Shown: positions 36,991 through 46,615, counted from the stretch's first letter. The stretch: DNA of 64,000 bases from Pseudoalteromonas sp. Scap06 (GCF_013394165.1 NZ_CP041331.1:620001-684000), one strand, 5' to 3'. Notes: a model not told the origin generated them from the sequence alone. Translations and numbers: made by a program.

Positions 36991-37908
36991 TGTTGCGCTA
37001 ATAACCTCAAGTGTTGGCAAGCCAGTAAAGCTTGCTAACACGGCTTTTGCTACCCCTGATTGGTTTTCGTGACCAGTAGTTTCTAACAAAGTAATTGATT
37101 TTACTATTTGCTCATCAAAGCTTAATCCTGCTAAAAATAGCTGACTCACTGCGCTTTGCAGTGGCGATAAACTTGGGCTATACGCTGCATTTTCAGCATA
37201 ACTGCCATAAAAGTCACCATTTTCAAAGGTGCTTATTTTTACCGCACTATAATTTTGACTGTATGGAACATAAGCCGCCAAAGCAAAACTCAGCAGCTTG
37301 TCATCAAGCTTTGTCTCTTCAAAGCGCTTAGTTTGCTCTACTGGGTTAAATAAGCTGTGCTCATTGCCTAAATCTGTTGGCCCAAATGAATGCGGTAACA
37401 GCTCTGCTAATTTAAAATTTTGTGCTGGCAGTAAAATATCAAGCTCTCTGGCATCCGCCAGTTCATTCATAAACTGACGGCAATACCCACATGGAGCATC
37501 ACTAATGGCTATTTTTAGCACTTTCTTAGCGCCATTTAACCACGCATTATTAATTGCTGATTGCTCACCATGCACCACTAAACTAAGTGCTTGATGATCA
37601 AACTCAGCATTGGCACCAAAGTAAAAAGTAGTATGTCCTTGTGAGTCGAGCCCTTTTACAATTGCGCCGACATGAAACTTGGAAATAGGTGCAACCGAAA
37701 ACTCAGAAGCCAACGGCACTAAACCTTGCAATAAAGTATCTTCGCTGACATTAAGTTCGGTGCAAAGCGCTTTAATATCGCTTGAATGTAAAATACCGCG
37801 TTGAGTTTTTAATTGACTACGTAGTGCTTGCGTTTGCGCTACATTTAATGAGATGTGTGAATTGCTAAGTGCTGTATTATGTTGCACTTTAAAAGTTGCT
37901 GAAGCCAT
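36979..37908 (-). CDS. cdd: Cytidine deaminase, two-domain form
   Basis: Zinc enzyme converting cytidine to uridine, 309 residues, the dimeric E. coli type with a degenerate second domain. Catalytic residues are at H113 and E115 (HGEQSAIN) and C140 and C143 ([12 protein letters not shown]). The usual HAEQ is HGEQ here, a conservative change between ligand and catalytic glutamate. A second CDA-like domain (about 190-300; [12 protein letters not shown]) completes it. No clear Shine-Dalgarno precedes the ATG. It is convergent with udp. Confidence 0.92.
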   Translation of the reverse strand: MASATFKVQHNTALSNSHISLNVAQTQALRSQLKTQRGILHSSDIKALCTELNVSEDTLLQGLVPLASEFSVAPISKFHVGAIVKGLDSQGHTTFYFGANAEFDHQALSLVVHGEQSAINNAWLNGAKKVLKIAISDAPCGYCRQFMNELADARELDILLPAQNFKLAELLPHSFGPTDLGNEHSLFNPVEQTKRFEETKLDDKLLSFALAAYVPYSQNYSAVKISTFENGDFYGSYAENAAYSPSLSPLQSAVSQLFLAGLSFDEQIVKSITLLETTGHENQSGVAKAVLASFTGLPTLEVISATLTK

Positions 37909-37980
37909 AATAGTTTTTATTTGTTCAATGGCTAAGTAGTGTAAAAGGTTGGCAAACTAAATACCAGCCTATTCAACGTA

Positions 37981-38013
37981 AAAAAAGGGAACACGTCGCG
38001 TGTTCCCTTTTTT
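37981..38013 (-). terminator. Terminator of ppc, usable in both directions
   Basis: AAAAAAGGGAACACG, TCG loop, CGTGTTCCCTTTTTT: a perfect 15-bp stem with T-runs on either strand, 20 bp after the ppc stop. Confidence 0.88.
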
Positions 38014-38032
38014 TGTTTTATTAAAATAAAAA

Positions 38033-40678
38033 TTAACCTGTATTTCGCATACCCGCTGCAATCCCCGTCATGGTGATCATTAAGGCATTATCTATATCGC
38101 TTTCATTACCTTTATCATCGCCACGAGAGCGACGTAATAATTCAACCTGTAACACATTAAGGGGATCGGTGTACGGATTTCTAAGCCCAATAGACTCTTT
38201 GATCCAAGGCTGGTCGGCTAATAGACTTTTTTGTGGGCTTAATGATTGCACTAAGGTTATCGCCTCTGCTAATTCCTCACGTAAGGCAGCACCTAAAGGC
38301 TTGTACATGTCTTCCACCAGCGCATTGTCGTAGTGCTCACTTAGCCAGCTATCCGCTTTACTAAATACCATTTCTAGCATTTCTAAACGCGCTCTAAAGA
38401 ACGGCCACTGCAAACTCATTTCACTTAAGGTTTCAATGCCATATTTTTCAAGCGCCGCTTTAAGCCCGCTTAGTGCACCTAACCATGCAGGCAGCATTAA
38501 ACGGTTCTGACTCCACGCAAATATCCACGGAATGGCACGTAAGCTCTCCACTCCACCATTCGGATTACGTTTAGCAGGCCTTGAGCCTAATGGCAATTTA
38601 GATAGCTCCAATTCTGGTGTTGCCATTCTAAAGTAAGGTACAAAGTTTTCATCGTGGCGTACCACATTGCGATAGTGCTCACACGATACATCACTGATTA
38701 ATGCCATGACTTCGCGCCACTCATCTTTGGGCTCTGGCGGTGGTAATAAGTTACTTTGCAGCACTGCCCCCGCGTATATGTTTAAGCTTTGCAATGCCAC
38801 ATTGGGTAAGCCAAATTTAAAGCGGATCATTTCGCCTTGCTCTGTCACCCTCAGGCCCCCTTTGAGTGAACCCGGTGGCTGCGAATGCAAGGCTTGCGCT
38901 GCAGGCGCACCGCCTCGACCAACCGTTCCACCACGACCATGAAATAAAACCAGCTCAATACCGCGTTCATCCGCCAGTTGCACTAACTTGTCCATTGCCT
39001 CATATTGTGCCCAGCCAGCAGCCATCATACCGGCATCTTTGGCTGAGTCTGAATAACCAATCATCACATTTTGAGTATTTTTAATATGACCTCGGTACCA
39101 CTCATTATTTAAAAGTGTAGTAATAACATTATGGCCATCGTTTAAATCATCTAAGGTCTCGAATAATGGCGCAACGGGCAGTTCAAAACTGCAGCCTGAC
39201 TCTTTAAGTAATAACTGCACCGCTAAGATATCAGAAGCGGTTCGGGCCATAGAAATAATATATAACCCAAAGGTTTTTGCATCTTGCTGTGCAATAACAT
39301 CAAAGGTGTCGAGTACTTCTTGTACATCAGGACTAGGTTGCCAATGCTTTGGAATAAGTGGACGACGAGAGTTAAGCTCAGCAAGTAAAAAAGCCTGCTT
39401 ATCTTGCTCTTGCCATTGGTTGTAGTCGCCAATACCTAAGTAACGAGTTAGCTCAGAAAATACATCACCGTGTCTTGACGAATCTTGGCGCACGTCTAGT
39501 TTTGCTAAACGCAGGCCAAAGCTATTTACTCGGTGGATCATATCCAGTAGCAAGCCATCGGCCACCACATGCATATTGCACTGTAATAAAGAGCGATAAC
39601 ACACTTCAATAGGGTACTTAATTTGATTAATATCGGTGATTAAATCTTGTGATTCAGTGCGCTTATTTTTAATTTTAGCGCTTAAATGCATTACCGTTTC
39701 TGCAACTTGGTTTTTAACATCCTTTAAAACGGCACGGTACGGTTCAAACTCTTGTCCAGCCAGCTTAATAAGCTCATCGCTTGCATCCGACATAGAAAGT
39801 TCAGCACAGAGCGTTTCTAAATCACGCTGGTATAAATCCAGTGCCATCCAACGGCCATGGTCGAGCACTTGCTTAGTTACTTCGGCGGTTACAAATGGGT
39901 TACCATCACGGTCTCCCCCCATCCAAGAAGTAAATTCTATCGGGCTGTAATCTGCTGGCAACTCTAAGCTTAAATGCTGTTTTACATGCTGGCTAAACTC
40001 ACGTAGAAAACGTGGCACAGCTTCCCATAAACTGTTTTCAATGACTGCGTAGCCCCATTTAGCCTCATCTACAGGGCTTGGGCGTGAACGACGAATATCG
40101 TCCGTATGCCATGCTTGGCTAATTAACTGCGCAATACGGTTTAATATTGCTTCGCGTTCTTGCGCAAGATTGTCGGTACGCTCAAGCGATGCTAAACAAT
40201 CGCTAAGTTCAACATGTTTATTAATAATGGTACGGCGAGTCACCTCGGTTGGGTGTGCTGTTAGTACTAAGTTTATGTGGAGTTTTGAGAGGGTATCAGC
40301 TAAATGATTATGATTAAGCTGACCTTGTTCGGCCTTTGCTGCTAACGTTTTTAATGTTTGAGTGAGAGGGTTTAGTTGGCAAAAACCAACATCATTAAAA
40401 CGTGATACGGTATGAAACTGCTCTGCAACATTTGCTAAGTTTAAAAAATGATTAAATGAACGGGCAACCGGTAAAAGCTCTTCATCACTAAGCGCATGTA
40501 GTACATTTATAAGCGCTTTACGATCAGCTTCATTGCCACTGCGAGATGATTTTGATAAAGCCCGAATCTCTTCTACTTTATCTAAAATATCTTGTCCTTG
40601 AGCATCTTTTATAGTTTGTCCTAATAATTGCCCAAGTAAATTTACATTACCTCGCAAGGCGGCATATTGTTCACTCAT
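38033..40678 (-). CDS. ppc: Phosphoenolpyruvate carboxylase
   Basis: Anaplerotic enzyme that makes oxaloacetate from phosphoenolpyruvate and bicarbonate. The 881 residues match E. coli Ppc (883). Catalytic H142 is in [13 protein letters not shown], followed by [11 protein letters not shown], the second active-site block [21 protein letters not shown], the glycine-rich [14 protein letters not shown] loop, and the conserved C-terminus ending MRNTG. A clear AGGAG precedes the ATG. It is monocistronic. Confidence 0.97.
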   Translation of the reverse strand: MSEQYAALRGNVNLLGQLLGQTIKDAQGQDILDKVEEIRALSKSSRSGNEADRKALINVLHALSDEELLPVARSFNHFLNLANVAEQFHTVSRFNDVGFCQLNPLTQTLKTLAAKAEQGQLNHNHLADTLSKLHINLVLTAHPTEVTRRTIINKHVELSDCLASLERTDNLAQEREAILNRIAQLISQAWHTDDIRRSRPSPVDEAKWGYAVIENSLWEAVPRFLREFSQHVKQHLSLELPADYSPIEFTSWMGGDRDGNPFVTAEVTKQVLDHGRWMALDLYQRDLETLCAELSMSDASDELIKLAGQEFEPYRAVLKDVKNQVAETVMHLSAKIKNKRTESQDLITDINQIKYPIEVCYRSLLQCNMHVVADGLLLDMIHRVNSFGLRLAKLDVRQDSSRHGDVFSELTRYLGIGDYNQWQEQDKQAFLLAELNSRRPLIPKHWQPSPDVQEVLDTFDVIAQQDAKTFGLYIISMARTASDILAVQLLLKESGCSFELPVAPLFETLDDLNDGHNVITTLLNNEWYRGHIKNTQNVMIGYSDSAKDAGMMAAGWAQYEAMDKLVQLADERGIELVLFHGRGGTVGRGGAPAAQALHSQPPGSLKGGLRVTEQGEMIRFKFGLPNVALQSLNIYAGAVLQSNLLPPPEPKDEWREVMALISDVSCEHYRNVVRHDENFVPYFRMATPELELSKLPLGSRPAKRNPNGGVESLRAIPWIFAWSQNRLMLPAWLGALSGLKAALEKYGIETLSEMSLQWPFFRARLEMLEMVFSKADSWLSEHYDNALVEDMYKPLGAALREELAEAITLVQSLSPQKSLLADQPWIKESIGLRNPYTDPLNVLQVELLRRSRGDDKGNESDIDNALMITMTGIAAGMRNTG

Positions 40679-40798
40679 TTTTAGCTCTCCTTTGTTTCTT
40701 TGAGACCTATTAATATCATTATGTTTACTTATTTAATAGATCCATTTGCACCGGCATGTCGTAAAAAAGCATATGTAAAATAAACACAAAGCGATGAC

Positions 40799-41197
40799 AT
40801 GATCATTTTTTACGATGGTAATTGCCCCCTTTGCAATGCAGAGATGCAGCATTTAAAACGTGCCGATGTTGATCATAAAGTTACACTTGAAGATTTAAAT
40901 GCTGATGACTTTAATGCGCGTTTTCCCGCAATCAATAAGCAATACGCTATGAATATACTGCATGCCCAAACTGATAATGGGCAGATGATTTACGGCTTAG
41001 ATGTGACTTATCAAGCTTGGCGCACTGTTGGCAAATATCCTTGGCTTAAAATTATTCGTTTGCCCGTCATTCGTTTTTTTGCCGATCATGCTTATACTTT
41101 CTTTGCAAAATACCGTCATCAAATTAGTCGTTTTTTAATGCCTAGTGCACAGTGCAACTCAGGTCAATGTAATATCAAAAGCAAAGGTGAAAAATGA
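40799..41197 (+). CDS. DCC-family (DUF393) putative thiol-disulfide protein
   Basis: A 132-residue protein with the DCC signature: DGNCPLC at the start (cysteines 9 and 12), a thioredoxin-like CxxC site, and the C-terminal helices ending in FLMPSAQCNSGQCN. DUF393 proteins are predicted thiol-disulfide oxidoreductases with no proven substrate. It overlaps the next gene by four bases, and the third gene follows at 12 bp, so it heads a three-gene unit. Another DCC gene lies at 46982, of different sequence. Confidence 0.82.
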   Translation: MIIFYDGNCPLCNAEMQHLKRADVDHKVTLEDLNADDFNARFPAINKQYAMNILHAQTDNGQMIYGLDVTYQAWRTVGKYPWLKIIRLPVIRFFADHAYTFFAKYRHQISRFLMPSAQCNSGQCNIKSKGEK

Positions 41198-41919
41198 AAA
41201 CAGTGATTTTATTTGGTGCCAGTAGCGCCATTGCTCAATCTTACGTTAATCACTTAAATCAACAAGCAACACAATTTAATATAATTTGTGTTAGCTCATC
41301 GAATATTAATCACAGCGGTAAAAACATAACCTACTTTCACAGCGACTACTCAACGCAAAGTCTTAACGAGCTTACAGAATCGCTAAAGTCTCAGCAGATT
41401 GAGCTCGCTCAGGTGGTTATATTTAATGGCCAATTACATAACAGCCAGCACATGCCTGAAAAAAAACTCGAGGATATCAATGGCGATTATTTTATGCAGC
41501 TTTTGCATTCTAATACGCTTGTGCCGCTGCTGTGCTTACAAAGCATAATGCCATTACTTAACCATAAAACTCACTGCACAATTACCGCTTTAAGCGCTCG
41601 TGTTGGTAGCATTAACGACAATAAACTGGGTGGCTGGTACACCTATCGCGCATCAAAATCAGCACTTAATATGTTATTTAAAACAGCCGCTATTGAGCTT
41701 GCTCGTCGTGCTAAAAATACTAAACTTGTTTTATTTCATCCAGGCACCACAGATACTGAGCTGTCTAAACCATTTCAAAAAAATGTACCTGCCGACAAAC
41801 TATTTACGCCTGAGTTTGTTGCCCAGCAATTATTTAAATTTACTTACGAAAACTCACAATTAGAACTTAATGGCGAACCTGCCTACCTAGATTGGCAAGG
41901 AAACACTATAAAATGGTAA
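41194..41919 (+). CDS. Divergent short-chain dehydrogenase/reductase
   Basis: A 241-residue Rossmann-fold NAD(P)-dependent oxidoreductase of the SDR type. The nucleotide loop is GASSAIA (residues 8-14), a reduced version of the usual TGxxxGIG, and the catalytic pair is Y151 and K155 (YRASK) with a serine in ALSARVGS about 17 residues before. NGQLH replaces the common NAG motif. The substrate is unknown. It overlaps the DCC gene and its stop lies 12 bp before the flavoprotein start, so it is the middle gene of an operon. Confidence 0.82.
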   Translation: MKTVILFGASSAIAQSYVNHLNQQATQFNIICVSSSNINHSGKNITYFHSDYSTQSLNELTESLKSQQIELAQVVIFNGQLHNSQHMPEKKLEDINGDYFMQLLHSNTLVPLLCLQSIMPLLNHKTHCTITALSARVGSINDNKLGGWYTYRASKSALNMLFKTAAIELARRAKNTKLVLFHPGTTDTELSKPFQKNVPADKLFTPEFVAQQLFKFTYENSQLELNGEPAYLDWQGNTIKW

Positions 41920-41930
41920 GGGATCAACAC

Positions 41931-42539
41931 ATGCATTTTTCTAAAGACCGCATAACCGCACTTGAAAAACACACACGCACGCATTTTATAAATTCACTGT
42001 CAGGATTTAAAAGTGCAAACTTGATTGGTACGCAAGATGGACAGGGCAATACCAATTTAGCCATTGTTAGTTCTGTCATCCATTTAGGCGCTCACCCGCC
42101 CCTTGTAGGCATGATAATGCGCCCACACAGTGTACCAAGGCATACATTTGAAAATATTATAGAAACGGGCGTTTATACTATTAACCAAGTAAATAGCGAT
42201 ATTTACCAGCAAGCGCACCAAACCTCGGCACGTTACGCTAAAGATGAGTCCGAGTTCGATGCAACGGGTTTAAAAACAGAGTATTTAAATGAATTTAACG
42301 CTCCCTTTGTTGCACAAAGCCGACTTAAATACGCGGTAAAATTTGTAGAGAATCAACATTTAGCTGTTAATGGCACCGAACTGGTTATTGGTGAAATAAT
42401 GGATGTATATGTGGATGAATCAGCACTCCAAAGCGATGGTTTTTTAGATTTACAAGCCATTGATACGGTTGCAGTAACCGGTTTAGATAGTTACCACACG
42501 GCAAATAAGCTCACTCGCCTACCCTATGCAAAAAAATAG
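41931..42539 (+). CDS. Flavin reductase-like (DIM6/NTAB) flavoprotein
   Basis: A 202-residue FMN-binding split-barrel protein of the flavin reductase family. Conserved blocks are SANLIGTQDGQGNTNLAIVSS (flavin site) and HPPLVGMIMRPHSVPRHTF, and a TINQV-type segment follows. AAGGG eight bases before the ATG at 41931 sets the start; the in-frame ATGs at 41892 and 41913 would overlap the SDR gene and lack a Shine-Dalgarno. It is the last gene of the DCC-SDR unit. Whether it reduces free flavin or uses it as cofactor is not evident. Confidence 0.82.
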   Translation: MHFSKDRITALEKHTRTHFINSLSGFKSANLIGTQDGQGNTNLAIVSSVIHLGAHPPLVGMIMRPHSVPRHTFENIIETGVYTINQVNSDIYQQAHQTSARYAKDESEFDATGLKTEYLNEFNAPFVAQSRLKYAVKFVENQHLAVNGTELVIGEIMDVYVDESALQSDGFLDLQAIDTVAVTGLDSYHTANKLTRLPYAKK

Positions 42540-42545
42540 CCCGAG

Positions 42546-42588
42546 GTTATCAAGTCCTCCAAATAAGCGACTTGATAACTCCCCCCCC
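42546..42588 (+). terminator. Hairpin followed by a run of eight Cs, possible terminator
   Basis: GTTATCAAGTC (42546-42556) pairs perfectly with GACTTGATAAC (42569-42579) around a 12-base loop. It is followed directly by an uninterrupted C tract (42581-42588) and then ATTTTTG. The stem could end the flavoprotein transcript although the following run is C, not T. Confidence 0.45.
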
Positions 42589-42677
42589 ATTTTTGAGCCC
42601 CTTGTTCACTAATCGCAATTAGTTTGAATTTAAACTGTTAAACCTACACACTATGCAAAATTTTGTAGGAGAAATAT

Positions 42678-43898
42678 ATGACCACAGTTGGTATTGGTAC
42701 TCACACACCCGAGCAAGCACTTGCTAGTTTAAGTAATATGACTCACTCAGTAACGCCGATTCAAGCCGATGAGTATTTAGCGCGTATGGCCAAAGCACAA
42801 GCCTATATGCAAGCGCACAACATTGATGCCATTTATTTAAACGCAGGTACCAACTTAACTTATTTCACCGGAATGAAATGGTATGCCAGTGAACGACTTG
42901 TTGGCGCTATTTTACCTGCTGTAGGTGATGTGCAATACATTGCTCCACATTTTGAAATTGGTTCTTTAAATGGCTTTAAGGTTATTGATGGCCCAATACA
43001 CGGCTGGCAAGAGCATGAAAGCCCGTTTGAGCTATTAGTTAAAGTGCTGAAACAGCTCAATATTAGCGACGCTGCTACCGTTGGTATTGATGAAAGCGCA
43101 CAGTTTTTTATTTTTGATGGTATCAATAAAGCCAGTTCAGGGTTAAAACTGGTGAACGCTCAACCAGTCACTGCGCATTGTAGAATGCATAAATCAGCCA
43201 ATGAATTAGCATTAATGCAATGTGCCATGGATATGACTTTGGCGGTTCATCAGGCTACAGCGAGCATGCTTTATGAAGGAATTAGCACCGTAGAAGTCGA
43301 AGAATTTATTAAAAAAGCCCATCATAAAGTAGGTGCCCCAGGTAATTATTTCTGTATTGTATTGTTTGGCCTTGCTACCTCATTCCCACATGGCGTGAAA
43401 GACCCACAAATTTTGAAAAAAGGCGACATGGTGCTCATCGATACTGGATGTAAAGTGCACGATTACCTTTCTGATATTACGCGTACTTATGTATTTGGTG
43501 AAGCAACCAGCCGACAACGCCTGTTTTGGGATTTCGAAAAAGCGGCACAGTTAGCAGCTTTCAATCAAGCAGCCCTTGGCGAAACCTGTGAATCGGTTGA
43601 TCAAGCAGCTCGCAGCTACTTAGCAGCACAAAATTTAGGACCTGAGTATCAAACACCAGGTTGCCCACATCGTACAGGCCATGGTATTGGTTTAGACATT
43701 CACGAATGGCCATATTTAGTTGGCGGTGATAAAACCCCGCTTGCCACTGGCATGTGTTTTAGTAACGAACCCATGCTAGTTATTCCAGATGAGTTTGGGG
43801 TGAGATTAGAAGATCACTTTTACATGACAGATGATGGTCCGCGCTGGTTTACTCAACCGAGTCATAGCATTGATGACCCGTTTGGCTTAAACAGCTAA
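42678..43898 (+). CDS. M24-family Xaa-Pro peptidase
   Basis: Creatinase/aminopeptidase-P fold metallopeptidase of 406 residues, predicted to cleave X-Pro peptides. The N-terminal creatinase domain covers about 30-165. In the catalytic domain the metal ligands are in LIDTG, SDITRTY, TGHGIGLDIHE, SNEPML and VRLEDH, all intact. It stands alone with a good terminator. Related enzymes act in dipeptide use or ectoine breakdown, but no such genes adjoin, so the general peptidase call is kept. GGAG precedes the ATG. Confidence 0.9.
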   Translation: MTTVGIGTHTPEQALASLSNMTHSVTPIQADEYLARMAKAQAYMQAHNIDAIYLNAGTNLTYFTGMKWYASERLVGAILPAVGDVQYIAPHFEIGSLNGFKVIDGPIHGWQEHESPFELLVKVLKQLNISDAATVGIDESAQFFIFDGINKASSGLKLVNAQPVTAHCRMHKSANELALMQCAMDMTLAVHQATASMLYEGISTVEVEEFIKKAHHKVGAPGNYFCIVLFGLATSFPHGVKDPQILKKGDMVLIDTGCKVHDYLSDITRTYVFGEATSRQRLFWDFEKAAQLAAFNQAALGETCESVDQAARSYLAAQNLGPEYQTPGCPHRTGHGIGLDIHEWPYLVGGDKTPLATGMCFSNEPMLVIPDEFGVRLEDHFYMTDDGPRWFTQPSHSIDDPFGLNS

Positions 43899-43915
43899 TA
43901 TATGAATCATTTAAT

Positions 43916-43945
43916 AAAAAGAGCAGCACCTTGGCTGCTCTTTTT
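43916..43945 (+). terminator. Terminator of the M24 peptidase gene
   Basis: AAAAAGAGCAGC and GCTGCTCTTTTT with a six-base loop, 18 bp after the stop. Confidence 0.88.
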
Positions 43946-44019
43946 ATGTCCAATGATTGATAAAGTAGACTTCATCCCAATATCCATTGTTATTACTAAG
44001 CAATCCTTCAAGGATCCCT

Positions 44020-44679
44020 ATGAAAAACTTTAAAATTGATATCGTCTCAGATGTAATGTGCCCGTGGTGTATTATCGGTTACAAGAACTTAGAGACCGCA
44101 TTGGCAGAATTAAAAGAAGAAATGAGTGCGGATATTACATGGCACCCTTTTGAGCTTAATCCAGATATGCCACTTGAAGGGCAAGACTTAAACGAGCACT
44201 TGCAGCAAAAATACAGTTTAACCGAAGAAGAAAGCGCGCGAAATCGTCAAAACATGGCGGATGCGGGTGAACGAGCTGGGTTTACCTTTAATTTTGACGG
44301 TAAACGCATCATGATCAACAGCTTTGATCTACACCGCTTGCTAATGTGGGCGCGTGAAGAGGGCAAGCAAACTGAGCTGAAATTGGCATTTTTTGAAGCA
44401 CACTTCACCGATTTGAAATATCTAAATCAAGAAGATGCATTACTGGATGTGGTAGAAAAAGTCGGTCTTAACAAAGACACAGCTCGTGATATTTTACACT
44501 CAGATAAATACGTACAAGCGGTTCGCGAAGAGCAAAATAACTTTAAGCAAATGGGTATTACTTCAGTGCCTACGTTCATTATAAATGATAAGTATGCGCT
44601 TACCGGTGGGCAGCCGAGTGAGTCATTTATTCAAGCACTTAAGCAAATAAGCGAAGAAGAAGCCAAGCAAGACACTTAA
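44020..44679 (+). CDS. frnE: FrnE-type DsbA-family oxidoreductase
   Basis: Cytoplasmic DsbA-like thiol oxidoreductase of 219 residues. The CPWC active site is at residues 14-17, the long helical insert is normal, and the cis-proline loop is SVPTFIIN, followed by GGQPSESFIQAL. AAGGA five bases before this ATG rejects the in-frame start at 43987. FrnE proteins act in disulfide chemistry and stress in other bacteria. The last 112 bases of the coding region are nearly duplicated at 45579, downstream of a short insert. Confidence 0.88.
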   Translation: MKNFKIDIVSDVMCPWCIIGYKNLETALAELKEEMSADITWHPFELNPDMPLEGQDLNEHLQQKYSLTEEESARNRQNMADAGERAGFTFNFDGKRIMINSFDLHRLLMWAREEGKQTELKLAFFEAHFTDLKYLNQEDALLDVVEKVGLNKDTARDILHSDKYVQAVREEQNNFKQMGITSVPTFIINDKYALTGGQPSESFIQALKQISEEEAKQDT

Positions 44680-44697
44680 AAAATAAAGTTTAAAACC

Positions 44698-44725
44698 AAA
44701 AAAGGCTGCACATCGCAGCCTTTAT
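44698..44725 (+). terminator. Terminator of frnE
   Basis: An A-run then GGCTGC, ACATC loop, GCAGCC and TTTATTT, 24 bp after the stop. It may have arrived with the inserted DNA, since the downstream copy of the frnE tail is followed by different sequence. Confidence 0.75.
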
Positions 44726-44868
44726 TTATCTCAGTTAGCATTTTTTGAGAAGCGTTTAAACAAGGTGCTCAATATTTAAGAATTTAATCTGACACTGAAC
44801 TTTGAACGCCCTCTCTATAGATACCTAACAGTTAAATACTTCAAAATTAAATCTGCTTATGGTGCAAA

Positions 44869-45369
44869 TTAAATAATGCTGCCTTTTAACGGACTCGTTC
44901 TTTTTCTGGATATACTAAACTTTTTATCTGTATTTTTAGCATAGTGATAGAAATTCAAGCTAGTCTGCGTGACATCTTCAATAAACCACCCAGGTATCTT
45001 AACTAAAGAATAACCATGTTTAGAAAAGTGTATCTCAATTGATTTAATCATGGGTTTTTCAACAACCGTGATTTGGTCTGCTTTACTTAAATCTATAACT
45101 TTTTCACCTTGAATCAATGTCTGCTCATTTAAATCGACAATAATCGGTTTATTTTTAAAAAAATCAACGAGAAAATAGGTAATAAATACCGGTACGAGAA
45201 TAATTGATAATTGGCGCATTGTTACTGCTTTAAAATAGGTCTCTTCATGAGACCAAGTATCAGGCGTAGTAAACCATACTATAAAGATATAAACCGCTAC
45301 CGCTAAAGTCCAGCGGTGTAGGCGAAAAAGCTTTTTAAGGTCAAAAGTCAATGTCATTCTTTTTAGCAT
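44869..45369 (-). CDS. Two-helix membrane protein with PH-like tail, unknown function
   Basis: A 166-residue protein I do not recognise. It has two membrane helices at about 20-36 and 52-70, then a soluble strand-rich region (about 74-140; KPIIVDLNEQTL, ITVVEKPMIKSIEIHF) resembling the bacterial PH-like domains of small membrane proteins, then a basic tail. The ATG overlaps the stop of the upstream 74-residue ORF (TAATG). It lies in the segment bounded by the two frnE 3' ends and on the opposite strand. No adjacent gene suggests a role. Confidence 0.5.
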   Translation of the reverse strand: MLKRMTLTFDLKKLFRLHRWTLAVAVYIFIVWFTTPDTWSHEETYFKAVTMRQLSIILVPVFITYFLVDFFKNKPIIVDLNEQTLIQGEKVIDLSKADQITVVEKPMIKSIEIHFSKHGYSLVKIPGWFIEDVTQTSLNFYHYAKNTDKKFSISRKRTSPLKGSII

Positions 45370-45593
45370 TAATTTAATCTCACTTTCATTCGTATGCTAT
45401 AAGCGTTCCCCACATGTGTAAGTGACTTAAATTTAAACCTTTGATCGATTTCACTATCGAGTTTAAAGTTTATAGTATTTTTTATGTTCTTTTCAGTAAA
45501 ATACAAGTTAATTCCAGGGCTATAGCTATTAATCTCATGATATGTCTGCAACCTATCTTCGTTCTCATATTCCAAATAAATAACTTTAAGCAA
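45369..45593 (-). pseudogene. Short ORF coupled to the PH-like gene, probably truncated at the frnE junction
   Basis: A 74-residue ORF whose only start is a TTG, and that TTG lies inside antisense frnE-fragment sequence; the frame closes a few codons upstream at a stop within the fragment. From about residue 9 on the sequence is unrelated to frnE. It reads strand-rich (INLYFTEKN, INFKLDSEI, YSIRMKVRLN) and is translationally coupled to the next gene. The simplest reading is the 3' remnant of a larger gene whose front was cut off where the frnE fragment begins. It could also be a small expressed ORF. Confidence 0.45.
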
Positions 45594-45708
45594 ACGGGTA
45601 TTGCTTCAGTGCCTACTTTCATTATAAACGATAAGTATGCTCTTACCGGTTGGCAGCCGAGTGAGTCATTTATTCAAGCACTTAAGCAAAGAAGAAATAA
45701 AGCAAGAT
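45579..45708 (+). pseudogene. Duplicated 3' end of frnE
   Basis: Bases 45579-45690 match 44536-44647 of the intact gene with six differences in 112 (about 95%), starting AATAACTTTAAGCAAA. Three of the six changes are silent third-position changes and three change amino acids (M to T, T to A, G to W). The copy then loses about seven bases and decays around 45708. It keeps the reading frame of frnE but has no start. Offset between the copies is 1043 bp. Confidence 0.85.
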
Positions 45709-45737
45709 TAGCAAACTGTTTTACAGCGATAATAACC

Positions 45738-46544
45738 TTATCGCTGTTTCAGTTTAAACACTGTTCGCTGACCTAAACCAAGCCCATCCTCAACATCATG
45801 GTAAAATTGCGTATAGAGTGCATCAAGCTCGCCTTTTTGTGCTAGCTTTGTTAAGCCCCGCTGTAATAAGTCGATAATCGCTTTATTTTTTTCATTTGCA
45901 TAAAAGTAATAAAAATTATCATACTGCAGCATAATATGCGGCTCAACGACAAAGTTATACTGTGGGCTTTTTTGTATTTCAGCTCTAATCGCAGTTACTG
46001 AACGAGGAAAGTAATCGCCAAGTCCTTCATCTAACGCTTTTAACATGCTTTCATAACTCAAATCACCATTAACTGTTAAGCCATTGCTCTTTAATACATA
46101 ATAATCAGACCAACTTTGCTTTTGTAAAGCTATATATGGCTTTAGTTGTTCAAGGGTTTTTATATCTGAAAATTCGCCCAGCCGGCTTTGTTTTATCATC
46201 AGTAAACGTTTTGAGTGCAAGCCGTAGTATATTGGAAAGGTTGTGTGTACAAGGCTGCTTGCTTGCTCTTTTGACATACTTAACCAGGCAAAATTAATTA
46301 TTCCATCGCGCTTTAGCTCTTCAAGTACTCGTTTAGTATTCATCGGCTCAACACTATAACTAATATTGAGTTTAACATTCATCTGCGCAAAGCTTTTTTC
46401 TAATAAGCTCAAAACATAATGATTTTTAGGCATATTAGGTGTGCTCGGTTTCCCTAATTTGAGCGTCACTATTTGCTCGCTTCCCCAAGCAAAAGATGAC
46501 AGGGTAATAAGGATAACACTGCAGCATAAATTAAATAACTTCAT
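45738..46544 (-). CDS. Stand-alone solute-binding protein, family 3 type
   Basis: A 268-residue exported protein with the amino-acid-binding fold: signal peptide ending FAWG-S, then a TLKLGKPSTPNMPKNHYV stretch, an INFAWLSMSK helix, an AIRAEIQKSPQYNFVVEP segment and the C-terminal ALYTQFYHDVE. ATG 46544 is preferred to the ATG two codons upstream because GGA is six bases before it. A perfect hairpin, ACAGCGATAA and TTATCGCTGT (45723-45747), overlaps its stop codon but lacks a T-tract on the gene's strand. No transporter partners; ligand unknown. Confidence 0.7.
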   Translation of the reverse strand: MKLFNLCCSVILITLSSFAWGSEQIVTLKLGKPSTPNMPKNHYVLSLLEKSFAQMNVKLNISYSVEPMNTKRVLEELKRDGIINFAWLSMSKEQASSLVHTTFPIYYGLHSKRLLMIKQSRLGEFSDIKTLEQLKPYIALQKQSWSDYYVLKSNGLTVNGDLSYESMLKALDEGLGDYFPRSVTAIRAEIQKSPQYNFVVEPHIMLQYDNFYYFYANEKNKAIIDLLQRGLTKLAQKGELDALYTQFYHDVEDGLGLGQRTVFKLKQR

Positions 46545-46615
46545 GGTCATTCCAAGTTACTTTGCATTTATAAAATGGGGAATAGTAAGTATAGCGGGAA
46601 CTTAGAATTACGCTT

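Noticed and set aside
39636..39950. 104-codon open frame antisense to ppc
   Set aside because: A shadow of a conserved enzyme gene; composition is typical of reversed coding sequence.
45723..45747. Perfect 10-bp hairpin overlapping the stop of the solute-binding gene
   Set aside because: It has no T-tract on the minus strand, so it is not listed as that gene's terminator; it may be a leftover frnE terminator on the plus strand, also with a poor T-tract.
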